From contig NZ_CALUCN010000024.1 of assembly GCF_943914565.1 (NCBI RefSeq), positions 1 through 30,935 on the forward strand: a DNA stretch of 30,935 bases, given 5' to 3'. Position numbers and translations under genes: made by a program. Positions 15,639-21,712 of this stretch are shown here, piece by piece. A model generated the notes under the pieces. That model had not been told where the DNA came from, did not search any database, and saw nothing but the letters and a program-made list of their open reading frames with translations. Position 1 is the first letter of the stretch; each line of letters opens with the position of its first letter. Source of the DNA: an uncultured Tessaracoccus sp. Its GTDB lineage: Bacteria > Actinomycetota > Actinomycetes > Propionibacteriales > Propionibacteriaceae.

Positions 15639-16474
15639 TGCTGGTCCTCCTGGGGTGCGGTGACGGGCCCGGCGCCCTCGGTGCGGAGCGTCGCGGCGGC
15701 GTCGGGATCGGCGGCGCGGTACTCGTGGCGGAAGCCGGGGTGGTAGAGGTGGCTGCGCACGTCGGGCGTGTCCTCCGCCAGCGCGGGGCCGACGAGGATC
15801 ACGGTGTGCTTCCACAGCTTGTGCTCGCGCATGGTGGCGGAGAGGTCGCGCAGTTCGCAGCGGAGCATGAGCTCGTCGGGCCAGGAGACCTGGTGGCCGA
15901 CGATGCACGGCGTCTCCGGCGGGTAGCCGCCGGCGAGCAGCTCCTCCTGGAGGCGCTTGTTGCGCGCGGCGGAGAGGTAGAGCGCCATCGTCGTGCCGTG
16001 CGCGGCGAACGAGCGGACGGTCTCCTTCGGCGGCATCGGGGTGCGGCCGCCCTCGAGGCGGGTGAGGATCAGCGACTGCGCGATCTCCGGCATCGTGATC
16101 TCGGCGTTCATCCGGGCCGCGGCGGCGGAGAACGCGGAGACGCCGGGCACGGTCTCGATCTCGAGGCCGAGCTCGCGGCACACCCGCATCTGCTCGGCGA
16201 TCGCGCCGTAGATGGCCGGGTCGCCGGTGTGGACGCGGGCGACGTGGAGGCCCTCGTCGGCGGCGCGTCGGTAGTGGGCCGCGGTCTCCTCGAGCGCCTC
16301 GCTCGCGGAGTCGTGCAGGACGGCGCCGGGCTTCACGTCGGCGACGACCTCGGGGTTGACGAGGCTCGACGCCCAGATGACGATGTCGGCCTCCGCGATC
16401 GCGCGGGCGCCGCGCACCGTGATGAGGTCCGCCGCGCCCGGTCCGGCGCCGACGAACGTGACCTTGCCGTTCAC
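15635..16474 (-). CDS. cbiF: Cobalt-precorrin-4 / precorrin-4 C11-methyltransferase
   Basis: CbiF (CobM) methylates C11. The 279-aa protein begins with the SAM-binding loop VTFVGAGPGAADLITVRG. It has the family-typical IVIWASSLVNPEV, VARVHTGDPAIYGAIAEQ, VPGVSAFSAAAA and MALYLSAARNKRLQEELL. It is slightly long because of a C-terminal tail of about 25 Ala/Pro/Glu-rich residues. The start is GTG (16474), overlapping the cbiL stop by 4 bp; its stop overlaps cbiEGH by 4 bp. Confidence 0.95.
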   Translation of the reverse strand: MNGKVTFVGAGPGAADLITVRGARAIAEADIVIWASSLVNPEVVADVKPGAVLHDSASEALEETAAHYRRAADEGLHVARVHTGDPAIYGAIAEQMRVCRELGLEIETVPGVSAFSAAAARMNAEITMPEIAQSLILTRLEGGRTPMPPKETVRSFAAHGTTMALYLSAARNKRLQEELLAGGYPPETPCIVGHQVSWPDELMLRCELRDLSATMREHKLWKHTVILVGPALAEDTPDVRSHLYHPGFRHEYRAADPDAAATLRTEGAGPVTAPQEDQQ

Positions 16475-17217
16475 AGTCGTCCTCCGATCCCGCCCCTGCG
16501 CGCCGGCAGGAGCACCGTGGTGAAGTAGGGGCCCGGGTCGGCCTCGGCCAGCGGCACGAGGCGCTCGTCGGGGGTGCCGAGCTGGATGCCCACGAGGCCG
16601 TCGCGCCCCGCCTCGCGGGCGAGGGCTGCGATGCCGGGGAGCATGCGTCCGCCCTTGTAGGCCACCACGCCGTCCGCGACGGTGAGCACCCGGCGCAGCT
16701 GCTCGTCGCCGACGGTGGCGGGGACGAGTGCGAGCGTCTCGCGGCCCTCGACGAGCGGGATGCGGCTCGTCGCGGCGAGGGCCTGCATCGCGGTGATGCC
16801 GGGGACCACTTCGACGTGGACCTCCGGCCGGGCCTCGACGACGTGGGCGGAGAGGTAGGAGAACGTCGAGTAGACGCTCGGGTCGCCGATCGTCGCGAAC
16901 GCGACGGTGGTCGCGCCCGCCCGGAACGCCTCGACGGCGGCCTCCGCCGAACGGCGCCAGGCCTCCCTGCGGCGGGTGGTGACGCCGCTGCGATCCCGCA
17001 TCGAGAAGGGGATTCGCTTGGTGCGGGCGTCAGGGACGGCGGCCAGGACGACCGCTTCCGCGCGGGCCGGGCTCCCGTCGGAGCCCTCGGTCTCGGGCAC
17101 GAGCACGACGTCGGCGTCGCGGAGGATGCGGGCGGCGCGGATGGTGAGGAGCTCCGGGTCACCGGGGCCGACCCCGACGCCGGCGAGGGTGGGTGGGGTC
17201 GCGTGGGGTGCAGGCAT
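16471..17217 (-). CDS. cbiL: Cobalt-factor II / precorrin-2 C20-methyltransferase
   Basis: CbiL (CobI) adds the methyl group at C20, the first methylation after cobalt insertion. The 248-aa protein has LAGVGVGPGDPELLTIRAARIL, VAFATIGDPSVYSTFSYL, VPGITAMQALAATSRIPL and VVAYKGGRM, all conserved in CobI/CbiL. The ATG at 17217 follows AGAAAGG. It is the first gene of cbiL-cbiF-cbiEGH-cbiX, in which every junction overlaps by 4 bp, and it is preceded by a cobalamin riboswitch. Confidence 0.95.
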   Translation of the reverse strand: MPAPHATPPTLAGVGVGPGDPELLTIRAARILRDADVVLVPETEGSDGSPARAEAVVLAAVPDARTKRIPFSMRDRSGVTTRRREAWRRSAEAAVEAFRAGATTVAFATIGDPSVYSTFSYLSAHVVEARPEVHVEVVPGITAMQALAATSRIPLVEGRETLALVPATVGDEQLRRVLTVADGVVAYKGGRMLPGIAALAREAGRDGLVGIQLGTPDERLVPLAEADPGPYFTTVLLPARRGGIGGRL

Positions 17218-17230
17218 CCTGCGCCTTTCT

Positions 17231-17350
17231 CCGGGTGCCTCGCCCGGTTGGGTGGCGGCGTCGTGCGAGTGTCTGACTCACACCCCTGGGGTGCTCACAG
17301 TGGCGGGACCGTCCCGGAATCGCGCCGGGTTCCTCGCGCTCGACCCCACC
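17231..17350 (-). promoter_or_regulatory. Cobalamin riboswitch 2, in front of cbiL-cbiF-cbiEGH-cbiX
   Basis: On the minus strand the region has the B12-box core CCCGCCACTGTGAG (about 17307-17294), preceded by GAGGAACCCGG (about 17335-17325) and GGGACGGT, and followed by GTGAGTCAGACACTC (about 17281-17267). It closely parallels riboswitch 1. GCGAG and CTCGC can pair to close the core. CCGGG-N7-CCCGG (17247-17231) forms a 5-bp hairpin directly before the AGAAAGG ribosome binding site, as in copy 1. Translational repression of the early methyltransferase operon is the likely outcome. Confidence 0.88.
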
Positions 17351-17413
17351 ATGCTTGCACACGTCGCGCCGTCGTCGCGCGCGGGGTGGCCGGGCGCGCG
17401 GCGGGTGGGCTGG

Positions 17414-18847
17414 TCAGCGCGCGAGGCCGAGCAGCTGGTCGACGTCGAGGTGCGCCTCGATCGCGTCGGCGAGGCGCTCGATCATGGCCTCGCGGGCGTC
17501 GCCGAAGCCGGGCGCGTCGGGGGCGGGCCGCCACGGGGCGCCGGCCTGGCGGGCCGCCTCGGTGAGCCACGCGCGGCGGAACGCGTCGCACTCGATCGTC
17601 CCGTGCCACATCGATGCCCAGACGTTGCCGCGGGCGCAGCCGCCGGGGAAGGGGTCGGCGGGGTCGTCGTGGCGGTGCGGGCGGCCGTGGTGGATCTCGT
17701 AACCGGTGACCGGTTGCCCGCGCCACTCGCCCGAGGGGGTGCCGAGGACCTTGTCGGCGTGGAACCGGGTGTCGAACGGCAGCAGGCCGAGGCCGGTGGT
17801 GTCGTCGCCGGTCTCGACGTCGTCGGCGATCGCGTGGCCGAGCATCTGCATGCCGCCGCAGATGCCGAGGACCGGCTTGCCGGCGGCGGCGTGGCGGAGG
17901 ATCGCGTCGGCGAGGCCCTCGCGACGGAGCCAGGCGAGGTCCGCGACGGTGGCCCGGGACCCGGGGAGGACGACGAGATCCGCGCCGGCGAGCGCGGCGG
18001 GGTGGGCCGTGACCTCGACGTGCACGCCCGGCTCGTGCGCGAACGCGTCGACGTCGGTGGCGTTGGACACGCGTGGGAGGCGGATGGCGGCGACGCGGAG
18101 GGTGGCGGGCTCGGCGGCGGTGCCGTAGTGGCCCACCTCGAGGGTGTCCTCGCGATCGATCCACATCCCCGGCAGCCACGGCAGGACGCCGAGGTTCGCG
18201 AGCCCGGTGCGGGCGGTGAGGAGGTCGAGCCCGGGGTCGAGGATCGCCTGGTCGCCGCGGAACTTGTTGATGACGTAGCCGGCGAGCAGCGCGCGGTCGG
18301 CGTCGTCCAGGAGGCCGTGCGTGCCGAAGATGCTGGCGAGCACGCCGCCGCGGTCGATGTCGCCGACGAGCACCACCGGGAGGTCGAACTGCCTCGCCAG
18401 GCCCATGTTCGTGTAGTCGCCCTCGCGGAGGTTCACCTCCGCGGGCGACCCCGCACCCTCGCACAGCACCAGGTCGTGGGTGGCGCGGAGCTCCTCGAAG
18501 GCCGCCCAGGCGGCCTCGCGCAGGTGGGCGCGTCCCGTCGCGTACTCGCCGGAGCGCAGCTCGCCGGCCGGCTGGCCGCGCAGCACGACGAACGAGCGGC
18601 GGTCGCTGCCCGGCTTCAGCAGCACGGGGTTCATGACGGTCGAGGGGGTGAGCCCGGCGGCGCGCGACTGCAGCCACTGCGCGCGGCCGATCTCGCCGTC
18701 GGTGACGACCATGGAGTTGTTGCTCATGTTCTGCGCCTTGAAGGGCGCGACGTCGATGCCGCGACGGCGCGCCACCCGGCACAGGCCCGTGACGAGCAGC
18801 GACTTGCCGGCGTCCGAGCTCGTACCGGCGACGAGGATCCCGGTCAT
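17414..18847 (-). CDS. cbiP: Cobyric acid synthase (adenosylcobyrinate a,c-diamide amidotransferase)
   Basis: CbiP (CobQ) amidates side chains b, d, e and g with ATP and glutamine. The 477-aa length is normal. The N-terminal dethiobiotin-synthetase-like domain has ILVAGTSSDAGKS (4-16), FKAQNMSNNS and EGAGSPAEVNL. The C-terminal type 1 glutamine amidotransferase has the nucleophile Cys330 in GICGGMQMLGH and GYEIHHGR. The ATG at 18847 overlaps the cbiB stop by 4 bp. About 200 bp downstream of its end, in the direction of transcription, begins the cbiL operon with its own riboswitch. Confidence 0.95.
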   Translation of the reverse strand: MTGILVAGTSSDAGKSLLVTGLCRVARRRGIDVAPFKAQNMSNNSMVVTDGEIGRAQWLQSRAAGLTPSTVMNPVLLKPGSDRRSFVVLRGQPAGELRSGEYATGRAHLREAAWAAFEELRATHDLVLCEGAGSPAEVNLREGDYTNMGLARQFDLPVVLVGDIDRGGVLASIFGTHGLLDDADRALLAGYVINKFRGDQAILDPGLDLLTARTGLANLGVLPWLPGMWIDREDTLEVGHYGTAAEPATLRVAAIRLPRVSNATDVDAFAHEPGVHVEVTAHPAALAGADLVVLPGSRATVADLAWLRREGLADAILRHAAAGKPVLGICGGMQMLGHAIADDVETGDDTTGLGLLPFDTRFHADKVLGTPSGEWRGQPVTGYEIHHGRPHRHDDPADPFPGGCARGNVWASMWHGTIECDAFRRAWLTEAARQAGAPWRPAPDAPGFGDAREAMIERLADAIEAHLDVDQLLGLAR

Positions 18848-19788
18848 CGGCGCCACCTCGACGCGAGCGCGAGCGCGCCGGCGGCGAGCGCGGTGGCGGC
18901 ACCGGTGACGAGCCCGACGAGGTGCGCGCCCCGGCGGAGGCTCGCCGCGTCGGCCGGGCCGCCGTCGCCGAGGTGCGGGCGGTGCTCGACGCGGCTGGCG
19001 TAGACGTTGCGGCCCCCGAGGCGGACGCCGAGCGCGCCCGCCCACGCGGACTCGCACCAGCCGCCGTTGGGGGAGGGGTGTTTCGCGCCGTCGCGACGCA
19101 TGATGCGCCAGGCCGTGTCGGCGCGGCCGCCCACCGCGGGGGCGAGGAGGCAGGCGAGCGCGCCGGTCAGCCGGGCGGGGGCGAGGTCGAGGAGGTCGTC
19201 GAGGCGAGCGGAGGCGGTGCCGAAGCGGCGGTAGCGCGTCGAGAACGAGCCCACCATCGCGTCGAGCGTGTTCACCGCGCGGTGCCCGACGACGCCGGGG
19301 ACGCCGAGCAGCGCGCACCACAGGATCGAGGCGACGGCGGCGTCGGCGGTGTTCTCCGCCATGGACTCGATCGCGGCCCGGGCGACCTCGTCGGGCGGGA
19401 GGCCCTCCGGGTCGCGGCCGCAGAGGCTGGGCAGCGTCGCGCGGGCGGCGGCGAGGTCGCAGGCGTCGAGTTGATCGGCGATGCGGTGCCCCTCGCGGGC
19501 CAGGGTGCGCGCGCCGAGGCAGGCCCACGTCGCGAGACCGGTGGCGGCCACGTGCGCGAGCGGGTGGCGACGGGCGGCGTGCTCGACGAGCGCGCCGGCC
19601 GCGGCGACCGGGGCCACCGTCGCGACGAGGTGGAGTGCGCCGGCCGCCCGGGTGGGGCGCCACGTGCGCTCCTCGACGCGGGCCGCGAACGCACCGAACC
19701 ACGCGACGGGGTGGTGCCTCGCCGGGTCGCCGACGAGCCGGTCCGCGAGCACGCCCGCGACGATCCCCGCGGCCCTGGTGAGCAACAT
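18844..19788 (-). CDS. cbiB: Adenosylcobinamide-phosphate synthase
   Basis: CbiB (CobD) attaches aminopropanol phosphate to adenosylcobyric acid in the membrane. The 314-aa protein has the conserved DRLVGDPARHHPVAWFG opening, ESMAENTADAAVAS, the RRFGTASARLDDLL stretch and SPNGGWCESAWAGALGVRLGG. It has several hydrophobic helices and a basic C-terminus. Directly before the ATG, TACCGT lies 7 nt upstream with no ribosome binding site, which suggests a leaderless mRNA. The neighbouring upstream DNA is the repeat block at 19860-20281. Confidence 0.93.
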   Translation of the reverse strand: MLLTRAAGIVAGVLADRLVGDPARHHPVAWFGAFAARVEERTWRPTRAAGALHLVATVAPVAAAGALVEHAARRHPLAHVAATGLATWACLGARTLAREGHRIADQLDACDLAAARATLPSLCGRDPEGLPPDEVARAAIESMAENTADAAVASILWCALLGVPGVVGHRAVNTLDAMVGSFSTRYRRFGTASARLDDLLDLAPARLTGALACLLAPAVGGRADTAWRIMRRDGAKHPSPNGGWCESAWAGALGVRLGGRNVYASRVEHRPHLGDGGPADAASLRRGAHLVGLVTGAATALAAGALALASRWRR

Positions 19789-19801
19789 GCGTGCAACGGT
19801 A
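19786..19801 (-). promoter_or_regulatory. -10 element and probable leaderless start of cbiB-cbiP
   Basis: TACCGT (19801-19796 on the minus strand) is followed by 7 nt and then the cbiB ATG (19788). No ribosome binding site is present in the gap. A -35 is not obvious in the GC-rich sequence upstream. Confidence 0.4.
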
Positions 19802-19859
19802 GTCGGTCCCCCGCGCCGCTGGCGAGCGGGTCAGCGGTCCGTGGTGTGCTGTGGTGCCG

Positions 19860-20078
19860 TTCGCCAATGCAGGGTTTGGTTTGCCAACGGTTGGTTTGGT
19901 TTGCCAATGGACGGTCCCGTTTGCCAACGGAGGCGTGGATTCGCCAATGGACGGTCCCGTTTGCCAACGAAGGGTCCCGTTTGCCAACGGAGGCGTGGGC
20001 TCGCCAACGGACGGTCCCGTTTGCCAACGCTGTGCACGTTTGCCAACGTTCCTGGACGTTCGCCTGCGGTATCCATGC
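19860..20078. repeat. Tandem 20-bp repeat array (about 11 units)
   Basis: Units start at 19860, 19880, 19900, 19920, 19940, 19960, 19980, 20000, 20020 (19 bp), 20039 and 20059. The consensus is TTTGCCAACGGACGGTCCCG. The first ten bases are best conserved; the second half alternates between GACGGTCCCG and GAGGCGTGG types. Units 4-6 and 7-9 form a 60-bp higher-order repeat. Because 60 is a multiple of 3, open frames run through the block with a 20-residue repeat, but none has a ribosome binding site and I do not call a gene. The array lies between cbiB and a phosphatase gene. Confidence 0.85.
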
Positions 20079-20119
20079 TTGCCAACGCTCTATTGCAGGC
20101 GAACGTGGATAGCGTTGGC
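20057..20119. repeat. Interleaved inverted repeats at the junction of the two arrays
   Basis: CGTTCGCCTGC (20057-20067) is the reverse complement of 20096-20106. TATCCA (20070-20075) is that of TGGATA (20106-20111). GCCAACGCT (20081-20089) is that of AGCGTTGGC (20111-20119). The order is A-B-C-A'-B'-C', so the three pairs cannot nest in one simple hairpin. Confidence 0.7.
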
Positions 20120-20214
20120 GAACGCGTTCGGGTCAGCTCAAACACTCGTTGGCGAGCCCGTTCGGGCCAGCTCGAGCACCCGTCGGCGAACCCGTTCTGG
20201 CCGGCCTGCGTACC
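20113..20214. repeat. Three tandem 34-bp repeats carrying the inverted core
   Basis: Units at 20113-20146, 20147-20180 and 20181-20214 each begin CGTTGGCGA (CGTCGGCGA in the third) and continue with a CCCGTTCGGGCCAGCTC-like stretch. CGTTGGCGA is the reverse complement of the TCGCCAACG core of the 20-bp array, so the two arrays face each other across 20079-20112. Confidence 0.8.
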
Positions 20215-20227
20215 CACTGGCAGGCCC

Positions 20228-20281
20228 CCGACGGTGGCCCGGCCCATCCGCCAACCCCACTCCTCCGACGGTGGCCCGGCC
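20228..20281. repeat. Two 17-bp direct repeats
   Basis: CCGACGGTGGCCCGGCC occurs at 20228-20244 and 20265-20281, 37 bp apart, immediately downstream of the phosphatase stop on the minus strand. Neither copy has a T-run. Function unknown. Confidence 0.75.
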
Positions 20282-20287
20282 AACTGC

Positions 20288-20824
20288 TCATCGCTCGACG
20301 TGCAGCACGGCCCCGTTGGCGATCGGGGCCCAGCGCACCTCGCGGTGGCTGCGCCCGTCGAGCAGGGCGAGCAACACCCGCAGGGTGTCGCCGTGCGAGA
20401 CGAGCGCGACGTCGTCCCCGTCGGCATCGAGCATGGCCACGAACTGCGCGAGCCGACGGTGCACGTCCTCCAGCGACTCCCCACCTCCCCAGCGCACCTC
20501 GCTCACGTGCCGACCCTCCGGTGTGGGCTCGGGGTGCAGCTCGCGCGTGAGCCGGCCTTCGAGCGAGCCCAACCCCTGCTCACGCAGCAGTTCAGTGGGT
20601 CGCACCTCGACGGGGACACGGCTCGCGATGATCGTCGCGGTCTGGGCGGCGCGGGTGAGGTCGCTCGTCCAGATGCGGACGATGCCGCTGGCCTCGAGCT
20701 CGCGTCCGGCCGCGTCGGCCTGGGCCCGGCCACGCGCGGTCAGCTCGGGATGCGGAGTCTGACCCTGGAGCCGGCCCTCGACGTTCCAGGTGGATTCTCC
20801 GTGACGCACGAGGTGGAGCAGCAT
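20288..20824 (-). CDS. Histidine phosphatase family protein; candidate alpha-ribazole phosphatase
   Basis: The 178-aa protein is of the phosphoglycerate mutase-like histidine phosphatase type. It has the phospho-acceptor motif LVRHGES at residues 4-10, a second arginine in SDLTRAAQTA, an acidic REQGLGSLEG and the second catalytic histidine in VSHGDTLR. In this setting it may be CobC, which removes the phosphate of alpha-ribazole phosphate or adenosylcobalamin phosphate, but the sequence alone cannot separate that from a general phosphatase. The ATG at 20824 puts the RHG motif at the normal place. TACACT lies 8 nt upstream with no ribosome binding site, so it may be leaderless. An ATG at 20875 would add 17 residues. 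Confidence 0.85.
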   Translation of the reverse strand: MLLHLVRHGESTWNVEGRLQGQTPHPELTARGRAQADAAGRELEASGIVRIWTSDLTRAAQTATIIASRVPVEVRPTELLREQGLGSLEGRLTRELHPEPTPEGRHVSEVRWGGGESLEDVHRRLAQFVAMLDADGDDVALVSHGDTLRVLLALLDGRSHREVRWAPIANGAVLHVER

Positions 20825-20883
20825 GGCAGAGGAGTGTACGGGGGTTGGAAGGGATCTTGGACGGAAGGACTCCACTCATCGTG

Positions 20884-21450
20884 TCAAGGCTGAGACGTGG
20901 GCCCTTCGTCGGCGCCGAACCCGCGCAGCGGCTGGTTCGGCGTTGGGGTGTGTGGGGTCATCGGGTTGGGTGACGACGGGGCGGGGCCTGACGGCATCGG
21001 GGCGGGGGCGGCTGCTCGCGGAACCCCCAGCTGCCGGCGGGCTTGCTGCGCCGCGATGACCCGGTCGACGCACAGGGCGAGGCCGAGGAACAGCAGGATC
21101 CACGTCTGCGATGCGCTGTTCTTCTCGATGCTTCGGTTCTGGCGCAGCAACCTGTCCTGTTGCTTGACCGCGATGGTGAGCAGATCATGGGTGTGCCAGC
21201 CGTTGACGACCTGCTGCTGGGGTGCGCCCTTCGCCCGGTCCATGTTGGCGTCCTTGACCTCTTGGGCTGCGTTGAGTGCACTGGTCGAGTCTGCTGGCTG
21301 CGAGGACCGCTGCGGTATCAGCGCGCCTGTCAGGATGGCGCACGCGGTGAGCACCCAGATGGTGATACGGGCAGAGCTGGACTTGGACTGCACGACGGTC
21401 TCCTGGACGGTGGGATGTGGGCCGGGCGGGCTCGTGTCACGCTCACTCAT
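20884..21450 (-). CDS. Hypothetical membrane protein
   Basis: I do not recognise this 188-aa protein. It has a short polar N-terminus, a hydrophobic helix at about 30-46 (ITIWVLTACAILTGALI), and a polar, probably helical segment of about 70 residues rich in Gln/Asn/Lys. A second hydrophobic helix lies at about 116-132 (TWILLFLGLALCVDRVI), and a Pro/Ala-rich tail follows. Its DNA is visibly less GC-rich than its neighbours. The ATG at 21450 was chosen; a start at 21504 would put the first codons inside the tRNA gene. The start lies 25 bp beyond the tRNA-Arg 3' end, so acquisition at the tRNA is possible. Confidence 0.6.
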   Translation of the reverse strand: MSERDTSPPGPHPTVQETVVQSKSSSARITIWVLTACAILTGALIPQRSSQPADSTSALNAAQEVKDANMDRAKGAPQQQVVNGWHTHDLLTIAVKQQDRLLRQNRSIEKNSASQTWILLFLGLALCVDRVIAAQQARRQLGVPRAAAPAPMPSGPAPSSPNPMTPHTPTPNQPLRGFGADEGPTSQP

Positions 21451-21471
21451 CGGCGAGACTGTCCCCCGGAC

Positions 21472-21547
21472 TGGCGACCCTGGGACGATTCGAACGTCCG
21501 ACACCCGCTTTAGGAGAGCGGTGCTCTATCCCCTGAGCTACAGGGCC
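21472..21547 (-). tRNA. tRNA-Arg (anticodon CCT)
   Basis: A full cloverleaf folds on the minus strand. The acceptor GGCCCTG pairs with CAGGGTC (one G-U), the D arm is GCTC/GAGC, and the anticodon stem CCGCT/AGCGG encloses the loop CTCCTAA with anticodon CCT. The T arm is GGACG-TTCGAAT-CGTCC. Discriminator G is at 21475 and CCA is encoded at 21474-21472. It reads AGG codons. Confidence 0.95.
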
Positions 21548-21654
21548 AACCGGACCATCGTAGCGTCCCCGGCTCCGCCGTCGCGCATCCGCGGACCCCG
21601 GCCGGGCCACGACCATCTGCACCCGCCCCGCCCCGCACCCAAGCAGAACCCTCC

Positions 21655-21683
21655 TTGACCCCCTAGCTAAAACCCTTTAGTGT
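21655..21683 (+). promoter_or_regulatory. Promoter of the GH85 gene with an internal palindrome
   Basis: TTGACC (21655-21660) and TAGTGT (21678-21683) are 17 bp apart, a strong sigma-70-type promoter. The perfect inverted repeat CTAAA-N4-TTTAG (21667-21680) fills the spacer and overlaps the -10, where a repressor would block transcription. The predicted leader is about 20-25 nt and carries the GAAAGGA ribosome binding site. Confidence 0.65.
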
Positions 21684-21712
21684 GAGTGTGCCTTCAGAGT
21701 CGAAAGGACATC

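Noticed and set aside
13287..17162. One giant 1291-residue protein ending with CbiEGH
   Set aside because: The N-terminal 500 residues are cbiF and cbiL read out of frame. The true start at 15638 has an ATGA overlap with cbiF and the family N-terminus.
17414..19987. An 857-residue protein joining the repeat region to cbiP
   Set aside because: The extra N-terminal part is cbiB in the wrong frame plus the 20-bp repeats; cbiP starts at 18847.
19860..20078. CRISPR array
   Set aside because: Units abut with no unique spacers of constant length, the repeats are too diverged, and no cas gene is nearby.
19831..20762. Repeat-peptide ORFs in several frames across the satellite
   Set aside because: The 60-bp higher-order repeat keeps frames open on both strands, no ribosome binding site is present, and the only shared feature is the DNA repeat itself.
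21451..21504. Upstream ATG start for the hypothetical membrane protein
   Set aside because: It would place the first codons inside the 3' half of tRNA-Arg; the ATG at 21450 avoids this.
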